The notes: generated by a model from the letters alone, not told the origin. A DNA stretch of 64,000 nt from Kibdelosporangium banguiense (GCF_017876405.1 NZ_JAGINW010000001.1:9189203-9253202), one strand, 5' to 3'; counted from the first letter of the stretch, positions 7,736-18,067 are shown. Translations and numbers: made by a program.

Positions 7736-9312
7736 CTAGCAGAATTTGCTCAGGTCGATGGCTTCCCTGGTGAAGCTGAAGCCGTCCGGCGGGATGCCTT
7801 TGGGCGAGCTGAGCCAGCCACCCTTGTCTCGTGGCCGGCTGGACAGCTCACCGTCCAGCAGCAGCGAGACGTAGCAGCCGAAGTCGATGGCGAGCCCGTC
7901 GTACAGGACTCCGGGATTGTTCTTGTCCGCAATGCCCCGGCGCAACACGTGCAGCAGGCGGGCGTCGTAGAGTTCGTCGACGGTTTCCTGACAGGCCACC
8001 TGGTCGATCAGGAACGTCCGCGACCGGCGCCGCCCGACGACCTCGTCGACCAGGAGCCGAAGCGTCCTGCGGGCGGGCTCGTTCGCGGTGATCGCGGTCT
8101 GTTTGTCGCGCAGGTACCAGTCGCGGGCCGCCCGTCGGACGTCCGGCAGGCCGATCGGCTCGTGGTGGGCGTGCTGCGCGGCGAGCGCCGCGATGTTGAT
8201 GGCATCCCGGGGTACTCCTTCCGCCGCGCGGACGAGTTCGGCGAAGGCGTTGGGGCGGAAGGTTTCCTCGACGAACGTCTCCGCGTCAGGCGGTGGCGCG
8301 CCCATCATCGCGGCCAGCTGGGGACCGGCATGGTTGTAGAACAATCGGCTGAAGAACTCCTGCGACTTCGTCCGGCCGTGATCGAAGATCATGCAGTCGT
8401 CCAGGCTGACCGCGGATGCCGCGTCCGCGCCGACCTCGATACCGACGTAGTCCCCGTCCGCGGTCGCCCGGCTGAACCGGGAGCGCCGCTCGATCGCCGC
8501 GATCTTGACCGTGACCCCCATCGTCGGCAGCACGCACCGCCGTAGCAGGTCGGCCAGCAACGGCTGCAGTTCGAGCGGGATGCTGCTCCACTCGTCCAGC
8601 AGCAGCCACAAGCGTGTCTGGCCAAGCGCCCGGACGATACGGCGCAACGCCCGGTTGAGCGGGCCGAACACGACATGGTGCTGCTCGACCCCGGTACGCC
8701 GCAGCCGGCTCTCCTGAGTGACCGCCGCCCGGCGGATATCTTGGCACCGGGACCGGCGGACACCTCGAACCCATGGGTGACCTCGGCCGTGTCACCGAAC
8801 TTGGTCTCGCGTTCCACCTCACCGACCACCTGGACGGCGGTCGCCGCCTCGGCCAGCGCGTCCAGTCCGGGCAGCAGGTTCTCGTGGCCTTCTTGTTCGA
8901 TCGCGGTCGTGAGCAACTCCTCGTGCACCGCCTCAAGCGTGTCCACAAGCAGGTGGGTCCCGCGCAACGCCAGGCTCACAGTGCTGTCGGCGTACATCCC
9001 GCCGGCCGAACCGATCGTCCGCAGGTCTACGTAGACCGCCAGATCCCCGGTCTGTTCGATCAGGTCCGCGAGGTAGAGCAGGGCATGTGTCTTTCCGGTC
9101 CCCCTGCGTCCATAGAGGATCTGGTGGTCTGTGGAGTGCAGCATCGCCGAGAACGACCCGGCCGTGACGTAGGTCGTCGCGAGCGTGTAGCGATCAGTGC
9201 TCTCGGCCCGCCGCGCGATCCGCATCAATGCCTGGTTGAGATGCCTCTGCCGAGCGGATGCGCGTCTGCCGCGCACCTGCCGGTTGCCTGATTGCGGGGC
9301 GCACGCCGTCAT
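7736..9312 (-). pseudogene. P-loop ATPase (AAA/STAND-like) split by a frameshift
   Basis: Two adjacent reading frames make one ATPase. The N-terminal part (9312 down to about 8731) carries Walker A GRRGTGKTH. The C-terminal part (about 8727 to 7736) carries Walker B (LWLLLDEWSS) and about 300 further residues including a helix-rich tail. Continuous protein sequence is restored if one G is added in the GGG run at 8728-8730 (reads ...KISAG, then AAVTQESRLRR). Either a real inactivating deletion or a base-calling error in a GC-rich run. It is divergent from the gene at 9499. Function unknown; similar ATPases occur in accessory or conflict loci. Confidence 0.75.
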
Positions 9313-9498
9313 GGCTCACGGCCTGTCGTCTCCACCTGCGGACAGATGCAGACCGGATGGTTCAACGAGACCACCTCCCCCACAACTCCACCATCGCACG
9401 ATTGGAGTCGCGTGTGACGGGCAGGCAAACAACAATGCCCAGTTTCATCCGATCGTGGATCGGTAGTCTTGGAAGCCCGATCATGAAAGCGAGTTGGC

Positions 9499-10020
9499 AT
9501 GCAGTTCAGCAGCACCCGCGTTGTCGACGACGCGCGCTACGGCGTAGTGACGATCGGCGTCAACGCCGAGCGTGGAGCGGTCGAGGTCTCCGGGACGCAG
9601 GTTCCCACGGTCGCCATCCAGCGTTCTGCGGACGCGGAACTGAACAAGTTCGTGCCGATCGGCACCAGAGAAGCCGCCCACCTGACCATGTCGGTCGACG
9701 GCGTCGAGGCCGAACTGCGGCCTGGCCCGGGAAAACTGACCCGTCGTTCGTATCGGGTCGACCTGGTCCTCGCCGGAACGCACTACAGATTCACGCCGGA
9801 CTCCGACGAAACCGCGGAGCTCAGCCGCGAGGGCGCCGAGATCGCCGTGTTCCGGATGGAGGACACCAACGGCGAGTTCAGCGTGGGTTGGCTGGCCGAC
9901 GATTCGCAGCCTGCCGATGCCGCCATCGGATACGCGCTGTCTGTGGCCTTCCGCACCGGTGCGATGGGGGCCATCTCTATGCTTCTGAACGGTTCGGTAA
10001 ATGTCGCGGGGCATTCATAA
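9499..10020 (+). CDS. Hypothetical protein
   Basis: 173 residues with no family I can name. It starts MQFSSTRVV at an ATG preceded by gaaagcgag. Mostly beta-strand-like with charged loops (TMSVDGVEAELRPGPG; YRVDLVLAGTHYRFTPDSD); the C-terminus is hydrophobic and glycine-rich (GAMGAISMLLNGSVNVAG). No signal peptide. It is divergent from the broken ATPase with a 186-bp intergenic region, so the two might once have been co-regulated. Confidence 0.7.
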   Translation: MQFSSTRVVDDARYGVVTIGVNAERGAVEVSGTQVPTVAIQRSADAELNKFVPIGTREAAHLTMSVDGVEAELRPGPGKLTRRSYRVDLVLAGTHYRFTPDSDETAELSREGAEIAVFRMEDTNGEFSVGWLADDSQPADAAIGYALSVAFRTGAMGAISMLLNGSVNVAGHS

Positions 10021-10118
10021 GAAAGTGTGCGCTCGGCGAGAAGAGCGCCAAGCGACACTGAGAACGTCCAAATTCTGATGACAACGGCCCGGAAGGCTCA
10101 GCCGGTAGGGTCGTCGGT

Positions 10119-11063
10119 GTGGATCTGGACGACATCGCCGCCCGGCTCGGGGTATCCGTCGAGGACGTCGATCGCGTGCACCAGCTCGCCGGCGACCGGT
10201 CGTCGGCTCCGCTGCCCGCCAAGGCCGACGCGCCCGCGATCCTCGGCCGGCTCGCGGTTCGGCCGGACGACGCCGCCGAGATCATGGCGGGCTGGCCCGA
10301 CCCCGACTCTCCACTATGGACTCCCGAGCTGCGCTGGCTGCTCGACCGCTCGATTGCCCTGGTCCTCGCCGATCTCGGAGGTTACGGCTGGCTGCCGCCG
10401 GGGCCAGAGCTGCCACGCGAACGCGGCCCCGCCTGGCGCCATCTCTACGTGTACGCGTACTTGGCCCTGGTCGACGTCGTCATGGGATACCACCGCGACC
10501 ACAGCATCGCCGATGCCGTGTCGTGGACGACCCTCGCGGATCTGGGCCGTAACCTCGCGATCGACCGGCGGATGCACGGCGAGGGCTGGCCGGTCATGCA
10601 AAGCTGGCTGACGCTGCATGCGCGCGGCGGCCTCTACGAGCTGGGCCGGCTGCAGCACCAGCGCGGCAGCACCGCCATCGACCTGCACATCACCGAGGCA
10701 GGGCCGATGACCCCGGAGGCGGTCACGGCGTCGCTCGACGAGGCCCGCGCGTTCTTCCCGCGCCACTTTCCCGACGAGCACCACACGGCGTTCTCCTGCG
10801 GCTCGTGGCTGCTTGACCCGCAACTGCTGGAGTACCTGCCCGAGGACTCCAACATCGCCCGTTTCCAGCAGAGGTTCGAGCTGGAGCCCTACCAGGAGCC
10901 GGAAGGGCTGGACGCCGACGTCGAGGTACGGCGCTTCGTGTTCCGCACCCTGACCACGCCGCTCGACCAACTGCCCCACCGCACCCTGCTCCAGCGCGCG
11001 GTCATCGACCACCTGAAGGCCGGCCGCCACTGGTACTGGCGCCGCGGCCGCTTCCCGTTCTAG
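10119..11063 (+). CDS. Acyltransferase domain-containing protein (GNAT-like)
   Basis: 314 residues, start GTG (MDLDDIAARLGVS). It has the two-part build of the actinobacterial family with an N-acyltransferase N-terminal helical domain and a GNAT-like C-terminal domain: GWPVMQSWLTLHARGGLYELGRLQ followed by FSCGSWLLDPQL and a DLHITEAGP segment. Family members are annotated acyltransferases without proven substrates. It stands alone between unrelated genes; the stop is 47 bp before the STAND gene. Confidence 0.75.
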   Translation: MDLDDIAARLGVSVEDVDRVHQLAGDRSSAPLPAKADAPAILGRLAVRPDDAAEIMAGWPDPDSPLWTPELRWLLDRSIALVLADLGGYGWLPPGPELPRERGPAWRHLYVYAYLALVDVVMGYHRDHSIADAVSWTTLADLGRNLAIDRRMHGEGWPVMQSWLTLHARGGLYELGRLQHQRGSTAIDLHITEAGPMTPEAVTASLDEARAFFPRHFPDEHHTAFSCGSWLLDPQLLEYLPEDSNIARFQQRFELEPYQEPEGLDADVEVRRFVFRTLTTPLDQLPHRTLLQRAVIDHLKAGRHWYWRRGRFPF

Positions 11064-11110
11064 CCACAGGCTGTTTCCGCTGCTGCGGCTGGCCACATCC
11101 TGCTGCGAGA

Positions 11111-14100
11111 ATGGTGGATGTGCCCGAGTCCGCCGCCAACAGCATGTCAGGCATGGCGGACGTGGTCGTCCAAGCGCACACGATCCAGGGCGACGTCAAC
11201 GTCGGCATCGTTGTGGACCCGCGCCTGCCACTGCCACGTCAGCTCCCCGTAGCCGCACCAGGGTTTGTGGGTCGTGCTGACCAGCTCGCCGAGCTGGACG
11301 CGGTGTTCGAGGCCGATCCCGCTGGATCCGTGGTGATCTCGGCGATCGACGGCTCAGCGGGTATAGGCAAGACCACGCTCGCGCTGCACTGGGCGCACCG
11401 GGCCGTGAACCGGTTTCCCGACGGGCAGTTGTACGTCAACCTCCAGGGGTTTTCGGCGAGCGGCGACCCTGTCCGGCCTGCGGAGGCGCTTCAGGGCTTC
11501 CTCAACGCCTTCGACCTGCCCGCGGGCTCTGTTCCGACGGACGTGAACGCTCGGGCGGCATTGTTCCGCAGCCTGGTCTCCGACCGGCGGATGCTGATCG
11601 TGCTGGACAACGCCCGGGACGTGGACCAGGTCCGGCCGTTGCTGCCGGGCAGTCCGCTCTGCGGGGTGATCATCACCAGCCGCAACCGCCTCACCGGGCT
11701 GGTCGCGCTGGACGGTGCCCGGTTGATGCCCCTGGACGTGCTCGCCCAGGAGGAGGCGCACGAGCTGCTGGCCCACCGCGTCGGGACTGACCGGGCTGCG
11801 GCGGAGGCGGACGCGGTCACGTCCCTGACCGAATCGTGCAGCGGGCTGCCCCTCGCGCTGGCGATCGTCGGGGCTCGTGGCGCCTCGGAGCCGGATCTTC
11901 CGTTGGACGAACTGGTGGCCGAGCTTCGCGACGAACGCGATCGTCTCTCCGCGTTCCATGCCGGAGACGAGAACACCGATCTGCAAGCGGTGTTCTCGTG
12001 GTCGTACAAGTCTCTCTCGCCGCAGGCCGCTGAGCTGTTCCGCAACCTCGGCAGCCATCCCGGACCGGAGATCGGCTTCGAGGCGGCTACCGTGCTGGGT
12101 GCGACCCGGCGGTTGCTGACCGAGCTGACCCGGGCGAACCTGTTGGACCAGTACGTTTCGCAGCGCTACCGGTTCCATGACCTGCTTCGGCTGTATGCCC
12201 GCGAGCTCGGCGCGGACCCGGAACCCATGCGGCGGCTCGCCGGGTGGTACCGCGATCGGGTGGCCGGGGCGACCGCGTGGATCAACTCGCGGCTGGACGT
12301 CGAGCGCGAGCACAGGACCAAATGGGACGCCCTGCGGTGGCTGGAAGGCGAACGCGCCAACCTCGTCGCGTTGGTCATGTCCGGTGCATCGGCGGAAACC
12401 GCGTGCTTGCTGGCGCCGTTCTTCCGTGAGCGGATGCACGTCGACGACTGGCGGGCCACGCTCGGACAAGCCTCGAAGACGACCAACGCCGTGCTCAAGG
12501 TCCGGATCCAAGCCGAGATCATGCTGTACCTGGCCCAGACGACCACTGTCGAGGCCGAACTGCCACTCCCCCAAGGCATCCAGGAGCTGCCACCGGCCGA
12601 CCACGCGGATGTTCTCCGGATCGTCGCGGACGCCTACCTGGAAAGCGGCCGGATCGGGCTGGCCCGCAAGGCGGCAGTGGACTGCGTCGAACGGCTACGG
12701 GCGCTGGGGAATCGGCGCGCGGAGGCGTGGGCACTGGCGAACCTGGCACAGCTCTATTCCCACCAGCTTCTCTTCGACGAGACAACCGAATGCCTGACCA
12801 GGACGCAGGAAATCTGGCGTGAGCTGAACGATCCGTGGTTCGAGGCGGATGCGCTGATTCGTCAAGCGGACGCGGACCGTTTGCGCAGTGAAGTCGTGAC
12901 CGCGCTCCGGTGTGTGGACCGGGCCGTGACCCTGTACACCACAACCTTCGACGACCAGGTGAGCAGGGCCCGAGCATTCGCACTGTACGGCCAGATCCTG
13001 CGCGAGTTCGGTGTGGCTGCCCAGGCCATCGACTGCCAGCTGAAGGCGCTGGAAATCCTGGCATCCCAGCCGGAACCACGCGAACGGGCCGAGGTGCTGG
13101 CCGAGCTGGTCGATACCGCGCTGAGCCTGGGACGCATCGGGGTGGCCAAGGAGTTTCTGCGACAACTGCTGGCCGCCGGACGCTCGCTCAACGATCCACA
13201 GGCGCGAAATCGCGGTTTTCTCGTGAGTCTGGGATTCCACAGTGATGCCGGAGACTTCCGAGTCCCGCAGTCCGACGACTGGATGCGTGGCCAACGCCCG
13301 GCAGCGCTCAAACACGGTGCGCAGAACCTCGCGCGGTTCCATGCCGCTCAAGGGCGGATCGCCACCGCTGTCGGCTACATCATTGAGGACGGTAGCGCCG
13401 AATCGTTGATGAAGCTTGCCGAAGTCTACCGATCGGCCTACCGGGATGCGGAAGCCGTTCCCTGCATGGTGAAAGCGCGAGACCTGTCCCGGCAGCTCGA
13501 CGATCCCAAGACCGAAGCGGTCGCTCTGGACTATTTGGGGAACATGTACCAGGACATGGGCCGTTTCCGCGTAGCGATCGACATGCACGAGGCGGCTGTC
13601 GGTGTCCGCACGTCGATGGGCGTCGACTCGTACCGTACGGGCTGGAATCTCGTGGATATCGCGTACTGCCATCGCGAGTCCGGCCGGTTCGACGACGCGT
13701 TGGCCACTTTCGAACGCGGGCTTGCAGTGCGCCAGGAGGCCGGCAACACGTACGGCGTGGTGCAAATGCTCGGCATGGTCGCGGAAACCCATGTTCTGCG
13801 GCGTGAATTCGATCAGGCCGCACGGCGTCTGTCGGAAGCGGTCGCGCTTTCCACGCGCGAGATGCTCGATCCGGCGGCATGGACGTTGGCCGACCTTGTT
13901 CACTACTACAGCCAGCAGTACCGGTTCGCCGAGGCCGAGCAGTGTTACTGGGCGGCGTTGCCGACCTTGCAACGCCAGGGTGGCGACCGGCGGGCGTTGA
14001 CCCTGCAGGGGTATTTCGCGCAGATGAGGATCAAGCAGGGGCGGGCCACCGAGGCGATCGAACTGCTGCGGTACCACCTGGATTTCCTGACCGCAATCGA

Positions 14101-14872
14101 GGATTTCACCTGGACCGCCAAGTTCCGCGCCGATCTGGTGCGGGCCCTGCTCGACCAACGCCGGTTCGCCGAGGCGGAGTCGTTCGCCCGGCACGGGGTA
14201 GAAGTGGCCGTGCGGACCGAGGCCGACCGTGGACAACTCCGGTTCCTGGGACTGCTGGGAGAGATCGCCACAGCTCGCGGCCAGTTCGGTGCGGCGCAGG
14301 CGTATTTCCGGCAAGCCGCCGACCTGGGTGACCGCAATGGCGACGGGGCCAGGGCGCACCACTTGGCCGGTTTGGCCAAGGCACAGCTGGAAGGCGGGGA
14401 CACGGACGCCGCGATCGCCACATGTCAAACCCGGCTGGCGGTCGTGCGGACGTTGGGCGACGATCGGGCGGTGGCCCAGGCCTTGGCGGAACTCGCTGTG
14501 GCGCAACAGAATCCTGGGCCCCTGGACGAGTGCCTCTCGGTGTGCGACGCGCTCGAAGACCCTTGGGCAGTAGCGCGGACGCTGAAGGACTGCGCGCGGG
14601 CAGCCGAGAGAATGGGAGAGCCCAGCCGGGTCATCGAGTACCTCAGCCGGCGCGCCGATCTGGGCCACACGCTGTTCGAACTCGGGATATGCGCGGAAGC
14701 CGCAGCCGACCTGGGCGAGCATCACCTGAGGCACGGCCGGCCGGCCGAGGCGGTGCGGGCTCACCAGCAGGCGCTGGATCTGCGTGAAGAGCTGGGCGAT
14801 CCGCCGGGAATCGCCGACGCGTCCGACCGGCTGGCGACCGCGAAGGCCGCCGCCGGCCGAACGCCTCAATGA
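11111..14872 (+). CDS. NB-ARC/TPR STAND NTPase with N-terminal RHIM-like motif
   Basis: 1253 residues. Residues 10-31 hold the motif NSMSGMADVVVQ then AHTIQGDVNV. NB-ARC core: Walker A GSAGIGKTT (81-89), Walker B RMLIVLDNARD, GLPLALAIVG and a winged-helix RFHDLLRLYARE. The remaining ~800 residues are TPR repeats, the sensor part. There is no DNA-binding domain at the N-terminus, unlike SARP/AfsR proteins, so a signalling or immunity role is likelier than transcription control. The N-terminal motif recurs at the same positions in the NACHT protein encoded at 33784-35577. It ends in a 7-bp convergent overlap with the SARP remnant. Start ATG at 11111; GTG at 11114 is possible. Confidence 0.85.
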   Translation: MVDVPESAANSMSGMADVVVQAHTIQGDVNVGIVVDPRLPLPRQLPVAAPGFVGRADQLAELDAVFEADPAGSVVISAIDGSAGIGKTTLALHWAHRAVNRFPDGQLYVNLQGFSASGDPVRPAEALQGFLNAFDLPAGSVPTDVNARAALFRSLVSDRRMLIVLDNARDVDQVRPLLPGSPLCGVIITSRNRLTGLVALDGARLMPLDVLAQEEAHELLAHRVGTDRAAAEADAVTSLTESCSGLPLALAIVGARGASEPDLPLDELVAELRDERDRLSAFHAGDENTDLQAVFSWSYKSLSPQAAELFRNLGSHPGPEIGFEAATVLGATRRLLTELTRANLLDQYVSQRYRFHDLLRLYARELGADPEPMRRLAGWYRDRVAGATAWINSRLDVEREHRTKWDALRWLEGERANLVALVMSGASAETACLLAPFFRERMHVDDWRATLGQASKTTNAVLKVRIQAEIMLYLAQTTTVEAELPLPQGIQELPPADHADVLRIVADAYLESGRIGLARKAAVDCVERLRALGNRRAEAWALANLAQLYSHQLLFDETTECLTRTQEIWRELNDPWFEADALIRQADADRLRSEVVTALRCVDRAVTLYTTTFDDQVSRARAFALYGQILREFGVAAQAIDCQLKALEILASQPEPRERAEVLAELVDTALSLGRIGVAKEFLRQLLAAGRSLNDPQARNRGFLVSLGFHSDAGDFRVPQSDDWMRGQRPAALKHGAQNLARFHAAQGRIATAVGYIIEDGSAESLMKLAEVYRSAYRDAEAVPCMVKARDLSRQLDDPKTEAVALDYLGNMYQDMGRFRVAIDMHEAAVGVRTSMGVDSYRTGWNLVDIAYCHRESGRFDDALATFERGLAVRQEAGNTYGVVQMLGMVAETHVLRREFDQAARRLSEAVALSTREMLDPAAWTLADLVHYYSQQYRFAEAEQCYWAALPTLQRQGGDRRALTLQGYFAQMRIKQGRATEAIELLRYHLDFLTAIEDFTWTAKFRADLVRALLDQRRFAEAESFARHGVEVAVRTEADRGQLRFLGLLGEIATARGQFGAAQAYFRQAADLGDRNGDGARAHHLAGLAKAQLEGGDTDAAIATCQTRLAVVRTLGDDRAVAQALAELAVAQQNPGPLDECLSVCDALEDPWAVARTLKDCARAAERMGEPSRVIEYLSRRADLGHTLFELGICAEAAADLGEHHLRHGRPAEAVRAHQQALDLREELGDPPGIADASDRLATAKAAAGRTPQ

Positions 14873-15722
14873 GCGCCAGTGATCAAACTGCGGAGAAAGT
14901 CACCGTGACCACGGGAACCGGCCGAGCGCAGTTTCGCACGGACGGCGTCCGCGTCCGGGTGCCTGAGCTCGAGGAGGACGGTCATTGCCCGCCGCCAGGC
15001 TTCACGTGCGGCCTGGACGGCTCCTTCGGCGTGGTGCGCGTCGCCCAGCCGGTCGATCGTCTCGGCCTCGGCGCACCGGTGCCCGAGGTCCCGGTAGAGC
15101 GCGGCGGCACGTTCGTAGCACGCGATGCTCTCCTCGTGGTGGCCCAGCCCAGAGTGGGCGTGGCCGAGAGTGTCCCATGTGTCCGCCTCGCCGTACCGGT
15201 CATCGATCTCCTGGTTGAGGCGCAGGGCCCGTTCGCCGGAGGCGAGGGCCTGCTCGTCGTCGCCATGGTTGTGGTATCCCCACGCGATGTTGTTGAGCGC
15301 TCTGGCCTGCCCTGACCGGTGGCCGATGCCGAAGAACAACTCGAAGGCCCGCTCGGCATGCGCCAGCGACGTCCGGTGATCGCCCTGGCGGGCACGGATC
15401 CAGCACAGGTCGAAGTGGACTCTGGCCTCGCCCGCCGCGTCACCCGTCTCCTGGAAGAGGCGCTGGGCGTCTGTCAGGTAACCGATCGCGTCGGACACCC
15501 GGTCCAGGTGGACATGGGCACGCCCGAGGCTGCGGTGGGCGTGCGCCTGCCCGACCGGCCGGGCAGGGACGACATCCGCGCCTGCGTTCTCGTCCTTGAG
15601 GATACCGCACGGTCGGCGTTGATCAGCAACAATGCGAGCATTTTTTGCTGCCGCAGGCTGGTCAGACGCACCAACCCGTCGCTCGCCGAAACTTCCAGCA
15701 ACCCCAGCACTCGGAATTCCAC
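14866..15722 (-). pseudogene. SARP/AfsR-type regulator remnant with internal deletion
   Basis: The first 40 residues (ATG at 15722: MEFRVLGLLEVSASDG..., RQQKMLALLLINADRAV) are the start of a SARP winged-helix domain. From about 15600 downward the sequence continues in another frame as the C-terminal TPR part typical of AfsR-like proteins (GQAHAHRSLGRAHVHL; ALNNIAWGYHNHGD; TWDTLGHAHSGLGHHEE). The rest of the DNA-binding domain, the BTAD domain and the NB-ARC domain are missing. A full protein would be around 900-1000 residues. The TPR frame is still open to its stop, so decay is fairly recent. Confidence 0.82.
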
Positions 15723-15827
15723 TCACGCCTCCAGGGCGGCCGTCGAACATCCGGCGGCACGTATCCTGGTAGCGCCTTCGTGGCTGTTGTTTCCGAATTC
15801 ACTGTGTCCCGGAAATGTCCATTCCAC

Positions 15828-16061
15828 TCACTCGACAGGCCATGCGGGGAAGTAGTAGCCGTCCTGCCAGGGGTAGGCGAGGTCGCGATAGCCGCAACCG
15901 GCCGTCAAGTGGCCGGCATCCCGGAACCCCTGCTCGGAGATCTCGCACGCGGCGAACGTCGGATACGGACCTATCCACGTCCACGTGTCGGCATTGGCCA
16001 CACCTGCGCCGCCCATCGCCAAAGCAGCGGAAATACCCAGAACACCCACAAGTTTTCGCAT
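15828..16061 (-). CDS. Small secreted protein
   Basis: 77 residues from the ATG at 16061 (MRKLVGVLGISAALAMGG, cleavage after VANA). The mature ~53-residue protein is rich in Trp and Tyr and has two cysteines (PTFAACEISEQGF and TAGCGYRDLAY) that may form a disulfide. It resembles small exported actinobacterial proteins of unknown role. An upstream in-frame ATG at 16094 is less likely because the signal peptide would be displaced. Confidence 0.7.
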   Translation of the reverse strand: MRKLVGVLGISAALAMGGAGVANADTWTWIGPYPTFAACEISEQGFRDAGHLTAGCGYRDLAYPWQDGYYFPAWPVE

Positions 16062-16157
16062 CAGACAAGCAGACTGCCTGACGACCGGAGGCACAAGCCA
16101 CCGTTGTGCGCAGCCTGCCCGGACAAACGGGCGCGAGCCGGCCAGTGGTATGCGCCG

Positions 16158-16712
16158 TTAGTTGCCGCCGCCTGCGTCACGCAGGTGCTGGCGCCACACC
16201 TGGCGGAGATTGGTGGTGTCGCAGGTTTGCTGGGTCAGGACCGCGCCATTGCCGTTGGCGCTGATGCATTTGCCGCTGAGAGCATTGCGGAACAGGATGT
16301 TGACCGACCCGTTCGGGTTCTCGCTGACGACCGGGGTCTGCCATTGCTGGCCGAGGCTGCTGGAGCAGCTCAGTTGCTGGATACCCGTGCCGTCGGCGCT
16401 GGATTCGTTCCAGATCTGGACGCATTTGTTGCTGTTACGCGCGATGACCCACTTGTTGCCGTTGCCGAGCGTCTGGAGCTGGAACGTCTGGTTGTACGAC
16501 CCGCTGCCGACCGGGGTCTTGCACGTGGCCTGCTGGATGAACACGAACTCGGCGCTGGAGCCGCCGGACACGTCCATGCACAGCCGGGCGCTGCGGTCGG
16601 AGTACTGCAACCACCAGACGGCGGCATTTGCCGGTGCCGCGGCCAGGACAACCGATGCCATCACCAACAAAACCAGCAAATAAAACCGCGAAACGCTTGC
16701 GCATGGCCACAT
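16158..16712 (-). CDS. Secreted RICIN-type beta-trefoil lectin (signal-peptide frame doubtful)
   Basis: One RICIN beta-trefoil domain: three repeats with QxW-like ends (LQTLGNGNKWVIARNSNKCVQIW; SLGQQWQTP; LRQVWRQH). The in-frame start at 16712 gives the leader MWPCASVSRFYLLVLLVMAS...APANA, whose start follows AGGA by only 4 nt and has a poor basic end. The other frame, from the ATG at 16704, reads MRKRFAVLFAGFV, a better n-region at a better distance. One extra base near 16655-16665 would explain both. So it may be a frameshifted gene or a sequence error. A carbohydrate-binding secreted role is likely. Confidence 0.7.
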   Translation of the reverse strand: MWPCASVSRFYLLVLLVMASVVLAAAPANAAVWWLQYSDRSARLCMDVSGGSSAEFVFIQQATCKTPVGSGSYNQTFQLQTLGNGNKWVIARNSNKCVQIWNESSADGTGIQQLSCSSSLGQQWQTPVVSENPNGSVNILFRNALSGKCISANGNGAVLTQQTCDTTNLRQVWRQHLRDAGGGN

Positions 16713-16946
16713 CCGTTCCTGTGTCCGGGCAGAGTCAACCAGCCTAGGCACACCGATCCGGGCCGCCTAGCCGACAAGCGGCGGTACGGATTCACCCGGC
16801 CGGCTCGTTGATTGTCCCTTGTGGATCAAGACCTTCGCTCTGATGACGATCAGCCGGACGCTGCAACCGGCCTGCAATCCGCCCCGGCAGCATCCGGAGC
16901 ACGGATTTCCCTGCCAGAAGGCGAAATCGTAGACGGATGTGGGGAC

Positions 16947-18062
16947 ATGAACGGAGCAAGAATGCGAAGGACATGGATCGGCGCGATCGTGATCTGTGCC
17001 GGGATCACGATCATCCCGGCCGGGCCGGCATACGCCCAGGCGACATGCGGCGGTAGACCGGTGACAATCACCGGAACAGCCGGTGACGACTCGATCATAG
17101 GCACTCCGGCCGACGACGTGATCGCGGCCGGTGCGGGCAACGATCGAGTGATAGGCCTTGGTGGCAACGACATCGCCTGTCTCGGCGCGGGCAAAGACTT
17201 CTTCCTTGGCGGCGACGGCCTCGACCGCCTTGTCGCCGAAGCCGTGCCGGACGGCGCCGACGTCTTCCAAGGTGGCGCGGACCACGACACGATCGATTAC
17301 AGCGCCCGGACAGGCGCGGTCAGGGTGAGCCTTGACAACATCGGTGACGACGGCGCGGCAGGCGAGAGCGACAACGCTGATCTCACCGTCGAGAACATCG
17401 TGGGCGGCGCCGGCGACGACTCGCTGACCGCGAACCAATCGACTGTACTGCAAGGGCAACTCAACGGCGGTCCCGGCAACGACACCATCATCGGCAGCCA
17501 GGGCCAGGATTTCCTCGAAGGCGGCGATGGCGCCGACCGCATCGACGGCCTGGGCGGTGAGGACATCCTGCTGGGCGGCGCTGGCGACGACACACTCAAC
17601 GGCGGTGCCGGCTTCGACCAGGTCGGCGGGATGGACGGCAACGACATCCTGTTCGGCGGCCCGGACGGCGACATCGTCGGCGGCGGCGCCGGGGACGACC
17701 AGATGATCTCCGACCCAACCGTCGACGGCGGCGACCAGTTCTTCGGCTTCACCGGGAACGACACCGTCTCCTACGCACCGCGCACCGCCGGAGTCACGGT
17801 GACGTTGGACCTGCTCACCAACGACGGCGACACAGCGACCGGCGAGAGCGACTTCATCAGCACCGATGTGGAGAACGTCCGCGGCAGCCAGGCGGCCGAC
17901 AGCCTCACCGGAAGCGACCAGGCCAACACGATCTTCGGCGAGGCAGGCGACGACCTCATCAACACCGTCGACAACATCGCCGGCAACGACCGGACCGACG
18001 GAGGGCCAGGTATCGACCGATGCAAGGCCGACCTCGGTGACATCACAGCCAACTGCCCCTGA
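16947..18062 (+). CDS. Secreted hemolysin-type calcium-binding repeat protein
   Basis: 371 residues from the ATG at 16947 (MNGARMRRTWIGAIVICAG..., cleavage after AYA), preceded by gggga. The mature protein is a run of RTX-like nonapeptides GGxGxDxxx (GGAGDDTLNGGAGFD; GGEDILLGGAGDD; GGPDGDIVGGGAGDD) that form calcium-bound beta-rolls. Unlike Gram-negative RTX toxins it uses a Sec signal and has no toxin domain, only linker segments (RVSLDNIGDDG; VTLDLLTNDGD). Role probably a surface or matrix protein. A perfect hairpin follows the stop. Confidence 0.85.
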   Translation: MNGARMRRTWIGAIVICAGITIIPAGPAYAQATCGGRPVTITGTAGDDSIIGTPADDVIAAGAGNDRVIGLGGNDIACLGAGKDFFLGGDGLDRLVAEAVPDGADVFQGGADHDTIDYSARTGAVRVSLDNIGDDGAAGESDNADLTVENIVGGAGDDSLTANQSTVLQGQLNGGPGNDTIIGSQGQDFLEGGDGADRIDGLGGEDILLGGAGDDTLNGGAGFDQVGGMDGNDILFGGPDGDIVGGGAGDDQMISDPTVDGGDQFFGFTGNDTVSYAPRTAGVTVTLDLLTNDGDTATGESDFISTDVENVRGSQAADSLTGSDQANTIFGEAGDDLINTVDNIAGNDRTDGGPGIDRCKADLGDITANCP

Positions 18063-18067
18063 CACAC

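Noticed and set aside
12695..14869. Long open frame (724 codons) on the minus strand
   Set aside because: It is the antisense shadow of the NB-ARC/TPR gene; no family pattern and low sense in its protein.
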